Part shown: in pieces, positions 1 to 8,230 of the stretch
Layout: every line of letters begins with the position of its first letter
Numbering within the stretch: the first letter of the stretch is position 1
Assembly (NCBI RefSeq): GCF_009695775.1
Contig: NZ_VUNG01000018.1
Coordinates: 1-64,000 of the forward strand
Origin: Hallella mizrahii
Lineage (GTDB): Bacteria; Bacteroidota; Bacteroidia; Bacteroidales; Bacteroidaceae
Direction of reading: 5' to 3'
Length of the DNA: 64,000 nucleotides
Notes under the pieces: model-generated
What the model saw: only the letters and a program-made list of their open reading frames with translations
Database searches by the model: none
What the model was told of the DNA's origin: nothing
Position numbers and translations under genes: made by a program

Positions 1-303
1 CATGGTGGGGTAAGGGGCATTTATATGTCTTTATGGTGACATTCGATGCACTGTGCCCCCTTTTTACTAACGATGCAGATTATTTTCGCTTCTGTATCAT
101 ATTAGGCGCGTAGTTGCGGATTTGAGGGTTTCCTTTGTTATATAAACTGACATTTTTCCGCCCATGAGAATCGATTCTTTTCCACGAACACTTATGTCGG
201 TCCTGATTTTTACGAAAATATAGCAATAGTTGTATTTATTTAATAATCAATCTGTTACGATGCTTTTGCTTTTGCCCTGCTATGAAATCACTGATTTATT
301 GCA

Positions 304-321
304 AAATTCTCTAGAGAATTT
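304..321. repeat. Palindrome AAATTCTCTAGAGAATTT, copy 1
   Basis: A perfect 18-bp palindrome. The same 18 bp form the core of the much larger 58-bp palindrome at 42892-42949, and at both places the motif TCATCTCAG follows within about 30 bp. Two copies with the same flank suggest a dispersed element rather than chance. Its function is unknown. Confidence 0.7.
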
Positions 322-603
322 CGTGTCATCTCAGTGGTTTTACCTGATGAAACAACCGAGATGACAGCGTAAAACAATAAGAATGACGAGAAGAAACAAC
401 TGAGATGAGTGCTTCTATCCATTGTTTTTGTTTTGAAATGAGGCAAAAAAAAGTATGATCTTGTACAAAGTTGTTTTTATCTTCTCTAGATTGCAAGTTT
501 ACAAGAACGTACTTTTGTTAAGGAAAATACAGATATAGATGAAGTCACGCACTTTACAAGTTCGGATAATAAAAAATAATGAATGTTGGGATGCATAATT
601 AAA

Positions 604-649
604 AATCGGTGGAATCTGTGAGATATCTTTCTCACGGATCCCACCGATT
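604..649 (-). terminator. Hairpin, likely terminator of the TonB-DUF4876-DUF6850 operon
   Basis: AATCGGTGG pairs with CCACCGATT across a roughly 20-bp stem with two mismatches that are G-U tolerant on RNA. On the minus strand the stem is followed by TTTTTAATT. It lies about 270 bp past the last gene of the operon, so the assignment is tentative. Confidence 0.5.
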
Positions 650-720
650 AAACATTCTTTCCTTGGAAATGTGTATCGTTACATCGTTAATGGTTTTGTG
701 TAAAGCGTGAGGGTCATACT

Positions 721-867
721 TCAACATGATGTGCTCGATGTCGATGCCCAGCCTTCTGTTGGAATCCAATGACTCTTAAACTCCTCCAAATCATGTTTGA
801 TCAGCCCCTTGCCAGGGTCGGCAATATAGTTTTTTTGCCCTATTTGACCTTGTTGGTGGGGCTTGTC
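721..867 (-). pseudogene. Fragment of a C39 peptidase (bacteriocin-exporter type)
   Basis: The minus strand encodes about 48 open codons bounded by stops and containing KNYIADPGKGLIKHDLEEF followed by KSHW. The IADP..G......EF...W pattern is the C-terminal part of the C39 cysteine-peptidase domain of peptide-exporting ABC transporters in Bacteroidota. The catalytic Cys region and the ABC part are missing, and the frame shifts after the Trp. It is therefore read as a relic. No other exporter or peptide gene lies in the window. Confidence 0.45.
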
Positions 868-916
868 TTATGTAACTCCCTTCTTTTCGACAGTATAGAA
901 TTGTTAGCATGAAACA

Positions 917-2473
917 TTAAAATCTCAGTCCGATGGCCAAGCTCGCCCTGCTGTTGTGCTGACTGTTGGCGGCATGGAGATAGTCCCCGTCGAGCCGGAC
1001 GAACCACATCGAGGTGTGGCCTTTGACGGTGATGGGCTGCTGATAGGTCAGCGCGAGGCCTGCCCTCCAGGAGTTGACCGTGTAGTAGTCGTCATAGTCG
1101 GCTGTCCATACCTGCTGGGCATAGGGCGTGGTGGCATCGGCGAGACTGAGCTGGTTGTCAAAGACCTGACGCAGGCGGAAGGCGGCATCCACCCAGAAAC
1201 GATTGGCAAAGAAGCCATGACCGGCAGCGAGCCCCCAGTCGACATAGTGATGGACAAACGATGAGGCGGGCAGATGATACTCGTTGTGGACCGAGCGTAG
1301 GATGCCATCCACGCCGATGTAGCCATTGATGCCGTGATCCGACGCACTGTTGAGGCGGTAGCCCAGTGTGGCGTCGAGCAGGCGCACGCGGTAGCGTTTG
1401 TTGTAGGTCATCTGGTTGACATACTTGTAGGTGTTGTAACCCGTTGTGGAGTCGGTGGTGATGGTGAGCTGCTGGCGATACTCGTCAGCATAGCCTTCCT
1501 CGTATTGCAGACGGGCCTGTACGACGTGGAGCCACCGTGGTGTGCGCCATGTCGTCTTGTTGGCTACGGCATAGCGATAAACATGGTAGTGCCCCGGCTG
1601 ATACTTATAGGTACCGTAGATACCTTCACTGCCACGGTCGATGCCGGCCTCGGTGAGTGAGGACCAAGAGGGCGACTGCCAGGCATAGGAGAGGCGGAAG
1701 CCAAACTCATGGTTGACGTATTCGCGCATATAGCCGTTGTAGCCGCCGACGACCCCGTTGGCGTTTTCCATTCCCGTCATCGTGTAGTATTTCATGTTGG
1801 GATCAGTCTGCACCGTGGTGATGTCAGGAATCTTCTCTTTGTAGCGGCGGTAGTGTCCCTCCAAGCCCAGCGTGGAGCGGCCGATGGAGTAGGTGAACGA
1901 CGGCGTGAGGCGATAGTCGAGCATCTCACTTCTCGACCGTGGGTCGCGCAGACGGCTCAGGTCGCCGAGCTGGTAGTCGAGGCGCAGGCCGAAGCGCCAG
2001 GGGCCGAAGGCAGTGGTACCGACGGCTGCCGTGAGGCTGATGTCCTGACGGTCGTAGCTGCCGCTCACCTCACTGCCTGAGATAAATGGATCACTGTTGT
2101 AGGTCCGGCGCACGTCGCTCCACCGGCGGTTCTTCGTACGTCCCATGTCAAAGTCGAACTTGCCATAGCCATAGAGGTAGCGTCCTAAGTGCTGATAGCG
2201 CTCGGTGAAGAAGCGGAGGCTGTTGTCCTGATTGCCTTCCTGCACGCGGTGGAAGTCACGGCTCTCGTGGCTGCCCTCCATCATGGCGACACCCCGGTCA
2301 ACGAGGAAGTCGAGGGTGAGACCAGCCGCATTGGCGGTGGTGGACCAGAGCGAGGCGGCGTCGGCGAGGCGATAGGATGACTCGTCGATGGTCTGAGCCT
2401 GCAGTGTCGCAGGGAGGAACGTAGAGGATGCGGCTAAAAGAGCAAGGGTGAGCGTCTTATGATCAATATTCAT
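917..2473 (-). CDS. DUF6850-type outer-membrane beta-barrel protein
   Basis: A 518-residue protein with a Sec signal peptide (about residues 1-26, ending LQAQ). The rest is rich in aromatic, alternating strands and ends in LAIGLRF, a C-terminal Phe typical of outer-membrane barrels. I place it in the DUF6850 family from its partners and general sequence, with no known reaction. Its start lies inside the end of the DUF4876 gene (11-bp overlap), so the two are translationally coupled and it is the last gene of the TonB receptor operon. The family usually travels with DUF4876 and a TonB receptor, suggesting a joint role in uptake or surface display. The substrate cannot be read from sequence. 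Confidence 0.65.
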   Translation of the reverse strand: MNIDHKTLTLALLAASSTFLPATLQAQTIDESSYRLADAASLWSTTANAAGLTLDFLVDRGVAMMEGSHESRDFHRVQEGNQDNSLRFFTERYQHLGRYLYGYGKFDFDMGRTKNRRWSDVRRTYNSDPFISGSEVSGSYDRQDISLTAAVGTTAFGPWRFGLRLDYQLGDLSRLRDPRSRSEMLDYRLTPSFTYSIGRSTLGLEGHYRRYKEKIPDITTVQTDPNMKYYTMTGMENANGVVGGYNGYMREYVNHEFGFRLSYAWQSPSWSSLTEAGIDRGSEGIYGTYKYQPGHYHVYRYAVANKTTWRTPRWLHVVQARLQYEEGYADEYRQQLTITTDSTTGYNTYKYVNQMTYNKRYRVRLLDATLGYRLNSASDHGINGYIGVDGILRSVHNEYHLPASSFVHHYVDWGLAAGHGFFANRFWVDAAFRLRQVFDNQLSLADATTPYAQQVWTADYDDYYTVNSWRAGLALTYQQPITVKGHTSMWFVRLDGDYLHAANSQHNSRASLAIGLRF

Positions 2474-3707
2474 AGTTGCGTGGCGTTAGAGTGGATGAAA
2501 CAGAAAAGTCGTTGGTCGAGTTGTTGGTATCCTGCAGGATATATTGTCCCTTGGCTCCTTTGCGTGTGGATTTCTTTCGATATACGGTCTCGCCGTTGTA
2601 TCCGCTGGCAGAGTGGATGTAGGTGGCTCCCGCGTCGATGACGGGCAGGAGACGTTTGGTGGCGAGGTCGATGGTACCCGTGTTTTTATATTTCAGAATG
2701 TCCACGCCGTCGAGGATCTGCGAGATGCCGGCGGCGAGCCACTGGCTGCCCGAGGTCTTTCCGTAGTTGTAGACGTTCTGCCAGGAGTTCACGGCGGCAT
2801 TGCTACGGAAGAGTACCACGCCTGTGGGACCTCCCTGTCCGATGTTCATCTTCGAGATGGCACTGAACGCCGTGTAGACCAGTTCGAGTGCCGGTGTCGC
2901 GGGGTTGTTGAGCGTCTTTCCCTGTGCGTCCTTGGCTTCGTAGTCGGCATCGGAAAGATTCATGGGCGTGCCGACGTTAGCAGTGTGGTCAATGGCACTG
3001 TTGGTGATCACCACCGACTGTCCGGGGTTCACCAAGTGAGGTGTAGCAGCTGGAATGCGGAAGAGCTGCTTGAGCACGACCACGGAGTCCTGAAAGCCAG
3101 AAGCGATCTGCTCGAGCGTATAAGCCGGTGAGGTATTTGACTCGACAAGTCCGAGGTACATGCCCGCAATGTCCACCGCCTCGTCGCCTTGGTTGTAGAG
3201 CTCGATATACTGTGCGGCGAGATAGTTTTTCTTGTTTACATCTTTCATTCCGGCATAGAACACCTTTGAGATGACGAGCGAGCGTGTGATGGTGAACTGT
3301 GTGGCGAGGATCATCGGCGAGGCGGTCATGTCGGTCGTAAGCAGTTGGGAATGGCTGCTGCCCGCCACGATGGCACCGTCGTTGACTTCCGTGTCACCGG
3401 TGGCTTGACGGTATTCATCGGCAGAAAGGGGCCATGACACCGAGACAGTGTATACGTCGGGGATGAGCTCCGTGAAATGCGCGATGCCATTGGCGTCGGT
3501 CGTTGCTGTCGTCTCGCCGCCGCCCTCTCGGGTCAGCGTCACGGTGTGGCCCTCAAGGGCGAGTTGAGCAGTGGCATCGGTGGGCTGCTCCACGCGAATG
3601 TCCACATTGATGGTCCGGGTCGTGTCGCTATAGTCGACGCAGCTGACCATGAGGGTCAGACACAGCAGCAACAGCATCCAAAGACCTATATGTTTTTTGT
3701 TGTTCAT
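2463..3707 (-). CDS. DUF4876 lipoprotein
   Basis: A 414-residue protein with a lipoprotein signal (LTLMVSC, Cys about 23), so it is probably anchored in the outer membrane. Residues about 30-110 look like an Ig/carboxypeptidase-regulatory-like domain (TDANGIAHFTELIPDVYTV). Residues about 145-400 carry the DUF4876 signature, including IELYNQGDEAVDIAGMYLG, which resembles lamin-tail-like beta sandwiches. It sits 36 bp downstream of the TonB receptor and overlaps the DUF6850 gene. Context suggests a surface subunit that works with the receptor. The ligand is unknown. Confidence 0.75.
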   Translation of the reverse strand: MNNKKHIGLWMLLLLCLTLMVSCVDYSDTTRTINVDIRVEQPTDATAQLALEGHTVTLTREGGGETTATTDANGIAHFTELIPDVYTVSVSWPLSADEYRQATGDTEVNDGAIVAGSSHSQLLTTDMTASPMILATQFTITRSLVISKVFYAGMKDVNKKNYLAAQYIELYNQGDEAVDIAGMYLGLVESNTSPAYTLEQIASGFQDSVVVLKQLFRIPAATPHLVNPGQSVVITNSAIDHTANVGTPMNLSDADYEAKDAQGKTLNNPATPALELVYTAFSAISKMNIGQGGPTGVVLFRSNAAVNSWQNVYNYGKTSGSQWLAAGISQILDGVDILKYKNTGTIDLATKRLLPVIDAGATYIHSASGYNGETVYRKKSTRKGAKGQYILQDTNNSTNDFSVSSTLTPRNYEY

Positions 3708-3743
3708 TTACTAATATATTATGGTATTGGTGTATGTTGATGG

Positions 3744-6524
3744 TTATAAGTTGAAATAGAGCTCCATGCCATAGCTGAAGTTGTTGGTGTTGCGCTGCAC
3801 GAGCGTTCCTGTGTTGTTGTTCGCCACCTTGTAGGGTTCGTAGAAGATGACGTTGTTGACATAGAGCGAGAGTCCGCCGATGTTGCCGAGCTGTTTGGTG
3901 AGGCGCGCTGAGAGATTCCATGTCGGCATCGTCTTGGTGGGCACATTATCCTTGTAGTTGAGCGCGAGGTCGGCGACGGCGATGCCCTGTGTGCTGGCGG
4001 GCAGGGTTGTGTAGTAGTTGCCGGCGTAGTCGAGATAGCCGTTCTGCATGTCGGCGGCGAGTGCGTGGTAGCCCAGGTTGGTGTCGATCAGCCCAATAGC
4101 CTGCTTGTCGGCCATATAGCTCCAGCTGTAGGTCTGCCAGATAGCTTGTCCGGCAAGCGATGCCACCATCTTCAGCGACGGGATATTCGTCACCACACGC
4201 ACGGTGCTCACGTACTGCCGGTAGAGGTCATAGTCCAAGCCTGAGGGATAGACCACCTTGAAAGGCGTCAGTCCGTAAGCCGAATAAGCAGAGGGCAGCA
4301 GAGCCGTCTTGACATTGGCAGTGTTGAGATCAGTGCTGTAAGTCTTGGTCTCAGAGAGCGCACCACTGTAGTAGAAACTCGTGTTGATGGCGCGGATGGT
4401 ACCGAGGTCGAAGTCAAACTCCAGTCCCTTGTTGATCGTGGTGTTGGTATTGCCGATCTTTCCCGTGGTCATATACACGATGTCGGTGCGTGCGGGATTG
4501 GCGTAGTCCACGGTAGTGGCGGCTCCCGGCGTGATGATGAGGCCGTGAGAAGCGTCATAGACATTAGAGGGATAGGTGAAGTATTGCGTTGCCGCCCCGA
4601 AGCCGTTGGGCGTCTTGTCGTGATAAGCCAGCACACTCAGCTTTCCGCCCCAAGGCAGCTTTACGTCCACGCCGGCTTCGATCTTTGTCGTGGTGGCGTT
4701 CTTCAAGTCTGTGCTTCGCTTCACGTCATATACCTGCGTGTGATAGACCAGAAGTTGCTGCACGGCGGCGCCGGCACCTTGCGGCATAAAGTTCACGGCC
4801 ACGCGGTCGTCGTATTTCTTGTCGGGATAGAGATAACTCAGTCCCGGTGTCTTGCTGTTGAGGCCGATGCCGGCGCGGAGAGCCAGCCATCTCGTCACGT
4901 CGAACGAGAGGTTGACGCGCGGGCTGAGTGCTGTGGTGCTGAGATTGGAGAAAGGCTGCTGGGCCGTGAAGCGCAGACCGATCTGCGCCCGCAGGTGGTT
5001 GACACGGTTGGGCGACCACACAAAGTGATCCTCGGCGTAGGCAGCGAGCTGATGGAGCCCGGGGATGTCGGAGAAAGCACGTGGACGACCGTTGGCGTTG
5101 GGGCGCAGCGGATGGCTCTCGTCGAGGTTGAAGTAGCCGCGTCCGTCGTTCCAGTCGTATCGGTATTCAGCACCCACCTTGAAGCTCTGCCGTGTCTTGC
5201 CCCAATGGAAATAGAAGTCGTCGGCAATCTTGGCAAAGATGTTTCCCGGTCGCCCTTCCGTCTTGCTGGTAGCGAGATAGCTCTGTGTAGCCCAGCTCAC
5301 GGAGTGGTACCCCGTCTCCATGGCCGTGATGATGGGCAGCAGTCCGCCGGGCACGGAGACGAAGGCGGTGTTGCGGCTGTCCTGCCAGGCATAGCTCATG
5401 CCGAGGGTATAGCTCAGGTTGCGTGAGAAGAGACGGTCGAGACGTATCTTGCCATTATGGGTGAAGCCGAGTGAGAGGTAGTCGTTTTTCGTCTCCGAGC
5501 CGTCTTGTCGGGCGTCGGGGTCGTTGCCGCTCCAGTCGCGTGTCTGTGCCATCCTCACGCGGGTGTCGATGTGCCATATCTTGGAGATGTTATAGCTCCA
5601 TGCCATGTTGCCGTTCCAGCGGTGATAGGAGCGGGTGCGCAGACGCGGATCGCTCCACGCTTTGGCATAGTCAACACTGAGGTTGAGGATACCGGCGCGG
5701 CCGAGCGAGGTGCCCTTGCTGAGTGAGTAGTTTTGCAGTTCGGGATTGATCTTAGCCTTAGCCTGCCACGGCGTGACACCTGCCTTGGAGTGAACGATGA
5801 CAAGACCGGAGGTGAGATCGCCATATTCGGCCGAGGGGATGCCGCGCACCACCTCGACGTTGTCGATGTCGTCGGCGCTGATCTGCCGGAGGTCCGTGCC
5901 GGTGAACGCTGTGGCACTGAAGGGTCCTTGAGTCATCGCGCCGTTGTTGCTCATCGGTATGCCGTCGACGATGATACTCGATCCGAAGGCACTCGTGTTG
6001 TTGTTCACGAGCGTGCGCAACTGCAGGTTGGACTGGCTGGTGAGGTCGGTGTTTTTGATGATCTGTCCGGGCAGGAGCTGCATGACGTCAGCCAGTGATG
6101 AGGCCTGCAGGTGGTCGATGGCCTGGCGTCCGATCTTGCTACTGGTGCCCATCGTGTTTTGTTTGGCGGTGACGACGACCTCTTTGAGTGAGAGGTCGCT
6201 GATGCGCAAGGAAATGTGCATGTCGACGTCTTTGGAGACTTTCACCTGCGTTGTGGAGGTGACATAGCCCACGTAGCTCACCACCAGCTGATAGTTGCCG
6301 TCGGGAATATTGGTGATCGTGGCCTTTCCGTCCATGTCGGTCACGGCATTGGAGCCGAGCGGCTGGAGCTGCACGGAGCCCATGACGATCGGTTCCTTAT
6401 TCGAGGCATCTGTCACGCTCACCGTCAGCTTGTGACCCAGCATCGGTCCGGCAAAAGCCGGGAGCGCAAGCCACAGCAGGATGACGAACAGAAGTAGATA
6501 ATGGAATGTCTGCTTTTGTATCAT
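3744..6524 (-). CDS. TonB-dependent outer-membrane receptor
   Basis: A 926-residue receptor. A signal peptide (about 1-25) is followed by a carboxypeptidase-regulatory-like domain (about 33-110, with TDMDGKATI), then a plug domain (about 125-250, with SIIVDGIPM and NVEVVRGIPSAEYGD), then a long beta barrel ending in YGMELYFNL. It imports a ligand across the outer membrane using TonB-ExbBD energy. It lacks the SusC-type length and has no SusD partner; its partners are DUF4876 and DUF6850 proteins. A Bacteroidota promoter lies about 120 bp upstream. Metal, haem or peptide transport are all possible, and the sequence does not decide. Confidence 0.85.
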   Translation of the reverse strand: MIQKQTFHYLLLFVILLWLALPAFAGPMLGHKLTVSVTDASNKEPIVMGSVQLQPLGSNAVTDMDGKATITNIPDGNYQLVVSYVGYVTSTTQVKVSKDVDMHISLRISDLSLKEVVVTAKQNTMGTSSKIGRQAIDHLQASSLADVMQLLPGQIIKNTDLTSQSNLQLRTLVNNNTSAFGSSIIVDGIPMSNNGAMTQGPFSATAFTGTDLRQISADDIDNVEVVRGIPSAEYGDLTSGLVIVHSKAGVTPWQAKAKINPELQNYSLSKGTSLGRAGILNLSVDYAKAWSDPRLRTRSYHRWNGNMAWSYNISKIWHIDTRVRMAQTRDWSGNDPDARQDGSETKNDYLSLGFTHNGKIRLDRLFSRNLSYTLGMSYAWQDSRNTAFVSVPGGLLPIITAMETGYHSVSWATQSYLATSKTEGRPGNIFAKIADDFYFHWGKTRQSFKVGAEYRYDWNDGRGYFNLDESHPLRPNANGRPRAFSDIPGLHQLAAYAEDHFVWSPNRVNHLRAQIGLRFTAQQPFSNLSTTALSPRVNLSFDVTRWLALRAGIGLNSKTPGLSYLYPDKKYDDRVAVNFMPQGAGAAVQQLLVYHTQVYDVKRSTDLKNATTTKIEAGVDVKLPWGGKLSVLAYHDKTPNGFGAATQYFTYPSNVYDASHGLIITPGAATTVDYANPARTDIVYMTTGKIGNTNTTINKGLEFDFDLGTIRAINTSFYYSGALSETKTYSTDLNTANVKTALLPSAYSAYGLTPFKVVYPSGLDYDLYRQYVSTVRVVTNIPSLKMVASLAGQAIWQTYSWSYMADKQAIGLIDTNLGYHALAADMQNGYLDYAGNYYTTLPASTQGIAVADLALNYKDNVPTKTMPTWNLSARLTKQLGNIGGLSLYVNNVIFYEPYKVANNNTGTLVQRNTNNFSYGMELYFNL

Positions 6525-6639
6525 TGCTTGTGATTATAGATAGTGATTATATTTATATGATGTGTTGGCAGTTAGGTCAATGTGCATTGGCAAGATGAGT
6601 GTTACCTAAACTTCTACAATGAATATGACTAATACGTTG

Positions 6640-6673
6640 CAAAGGTAACAAAAAAAGAGCGAAAGAATGCAAA
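6640..6673 (-). promoter_or_regulatory. Promoter of the TonB-DUF4876-DUF6850 operon
   Basis: On the minus strand, TTTG (6670-6673) and TACCTTTG (6640-6647) are separated by 22 bp. This fits the Bacteroidota -33/-7 pattern (TTTG, about 19-21 bp, TAnnTTTG) with a slightly long spacer. Confidence 0.55.
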
Positions 6674-6837
6674 CGCAACTTAATAAACACACGAGAATAC
6701 CTATTAATGTGGATACTTGTTTGCGGAAATACAGCCATGCAAGCCAAAAACTCAGTGATAGATTCACGATACTGACTGATTATTTGTATTTTTGCACGTA
6801 AGTATTTCAATCATAGCATTATACTCAAAACAGTTCC

Positions 6838-6999
6838 ATGGCAAAGGCTAACACAGAATACGTCGACGACGCTGCCGTTCTGCAAATGATGACTTGCAAC
6901 TGTTGCGGGAGAACAGCGCCAATGCCTAAATACTGCCTCACCCCTATACCCCTTCGGCCTCACCCCCCTAACCAATCTCCAAAGGGAGAGGGGGAGTGA
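6838..6999 (+). pseudogene. Short ORF, probable gene remnant ending in a dispersed repeat
   Basis: A 53-codon ORF beginning MAKANTEYVDDAAVLQMM with a Cys cluster (CNCCG). Its last 20 codons (LTPIPL...KGEGE) are only the translation of a dispersed GC-rich repeat. A -7-like TATTTTTG lies about 45 bp upstream. In the +2-shifted frame the middle reads DDLQLLRENSANA then stop, which looks more like a natural C-terminus, so a frameshift is possible. I do not recognise the family. It may be a tiny gene or a relic. Confidence 0.3.
6936..6997. repeat. Dispersed GC-rich repeat (CCCCTAACC...GGGAGAGGGG type)
   Basis: Contains CACCCCCCTAACCAATCTCC followed by AAAGGGAGAGGGGGA. Similar inverted C-run/G-run units occur at 12071-12094, 14331-14362, 33343-33376 and 43148-43172. 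It is likely one family of short dispersed hairpin repeats. Confidence 0.6.
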
Positions 7000-7135
7000 T
7001 TACCGACAAGAGCTGAGGAAGTAGGAGGTGATGCGTCCCGCGTCACATCATCACAATATCGGTTGTGAAATGCTTGACACAGGTCAATAAAAGCTATGAA
7101 TATACGGTTTTTATGCTAATTGACTGCCTTTTCCT

Positions 7136-7166
7136 TTTGTATATTGATGCTGTTTTTATACCTTTG
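7136..7166 (+). promoter_or_regulatory. Promoter of the lysO pair
   Basis: TTTG (7136-7139), a 19-bp spacer and TACCTTTG (7159-7166) match the Bacteroidota housekeeping promoter well. The lysO start codon follows 26 bp later, leaving a very short leader. Confidence 0.75.
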
Positions 7167-7192
7167 CAAGCCGTAACCAATAAAGGAAAAGA

Positions 7193-7474
7193 ATGTTTAG
7201 GATACTTATTGTCTTGCTTGTCGGCATCGTGCTGGGCTTTGCGCTGCGTCGAGTGCCACATATCCATAAGGTAGAGACAAGTGCTCATTATACTATCTGT
7301 GCCCTGCTTTTTGTCTTCGGACTGGGTTTGGGCTCCAACAACTCGCTGATGCACAACATCGGCTTCTATGGTCTTGAGGCCGTGGTGGTGGCGCTGTTGG
7401 GTATGGCGGGCAGCTTTGGTGCCGCCCGTCTGTTCAACCATCTCATGCAGAAAAATTCGGAGGGCAAGGCATGA
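7193..7474 (+). CDS. Lysine exporter LysO, N-terminal half
   Basis: A 93-residue protein with three hydrophobic segments. It matches the N-terminal part of LysO (YbjE, formerly DUF340), an inner-membrane L-lysine exporter. Signature-like residues are FVFGLGLGSNNSL. In E. coli LysO is one chain of about 300 residues; here the two parts are separate genes overlapping by 4 bp (ATGA), so they are translationally coupled and should assemble into one transporter. A good promoter lies just upstream. Confidence 0.8.
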   Translation: MFRILIVLLVGIVLGFALRRVPHIHKVETSAHYTICALLFVFGLGLGSNNSLMHNIGFYGLEAVVVALLGMAGSFGAARLFNHLMQKNSEGKA

Positions 7475-8106
7475 AAGGAAACCTGCTCTTGTTCGTTTCG
7501 CTGTTGACCGGTATTCTTGTAGGCATGACCGGTGTCACTCCCCATTGGTTGCTCAACCCTCAGTTGCCGATGCTGCTCTTGGAGCTGCTCATTGTGCAGG
7601 TAGGCATGGGCATCGGCTCGATGGAGCATCTCGACCGATTGTTTGCCGGATTCCGTTGGGAGATGCTGTTGTTGCCGGTGTTCACCATTGTGGGCACGTT
7701 GCTGTTTTCGGCTACGGCGGTGCTATTGTTCAGTGGTCATTCGCTGAGCGACTTTCTTGCAGTGGGCAGTGGCTTTGGCTATTACTCGCTCTCGTCGGTG
7801 CTCATCAGTCAGGTCAAGGCGGGTGCCGTCGGTTCTGCCGCTGCCAACCAACTTGCCACGATCGCACTGCTGGCCAATATCGTGCGAGAGATGGTATCGT
7901 TGCTCAGTTGCCGCTTCGTCGCTCACCGTGGCAGTGGGTGGGCTGCTATCAGTGTGGCGGGCATCTCTTCCATGGATGTGTGTCTGCCTTCCATTCTGAG
8001 CAGCACGGGCAACAAGCGCTATATGCCTATCGCCATCTTCCATGGGCTCTGCCTGGAGGTGAGCGTGCCGATGCTCGTCACCTTCTTCTGCAGCGTGAAC
8101 CTATAG
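7471..8106 (+). CDS. Lysine exporter LysO, C-terminal half
   Basis: A 211-residue polytopic membrane protein matching the larger C-terminal part of LysO. Characteristic stretches are GMGIGSMEHL and the conserved GSGFGYYSLSS loop. The start overlaps the stop of the N-terminal half gene (ATGA). Together the two halves should export lysine or toxic lysine analogues. A terminator follows that is shared with the converging starch operon. Confidence 0.82.
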   Translation: MKGNLLLFVSLLTGILVGMTGVTPHWLLNPQLPMLLLELLIVQVGMGIGSMEHLDRLFAGFRWEMLLLPVFTIVGTLLFSATAVLLFSGHSLSDFLAVGSGFGYYSLSSVLISQVKAGAVGSAAANQLATIALLANIVREMVSLLSCRFVAHRGSGWAAISVAGISSMDVCLPSILSSTGNKRYMPIAIFHGLCLEVSVPMLVTFFCSVNL

Positions 8107-8137
8107 GGAAAGGGGCATCATCTTTACAAGAAAAAAC

Positions 8138-8179
8138 AGCAACGACCGTCACAGGATTACGTGGCGGCCGTTGCTTTTT
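8138..8179. terminator. Bidirectional terminator between lysO and susA
   Basis: AGCAACG...CCGTTGCT forms a long stem around 8138-8174 with TTTTT after it on the plus strand and GTTTTTTC after it on the minus strand. It can therefore stop both converging operons. Confidence 0.8.
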
Positions 8180-8230
8180 ATTCATTTCTCTTTGTGCTTT
8201 CTTCAAAGAAAAAAGAACTTCCTAAGTTTT

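Larger units (their letters stand above)
1..916. other. Gene-poor leader region with remnants
   Basis: No intact gene can be supported here. The stretch holds an 18-bp palindrome (304-321), an imperfect inverted repeat built on GTCATCTC/GAGATGAC (about 324-366), a strong hairpin (604-649) and a broken C39-peptidase-like fragment (721-867), each listed separately where useful. The rest is AT-rich and stops occur often in all frames. It looks like decayed sequence downstream of the minus-strand TonB operon. Confidence 0.6.
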
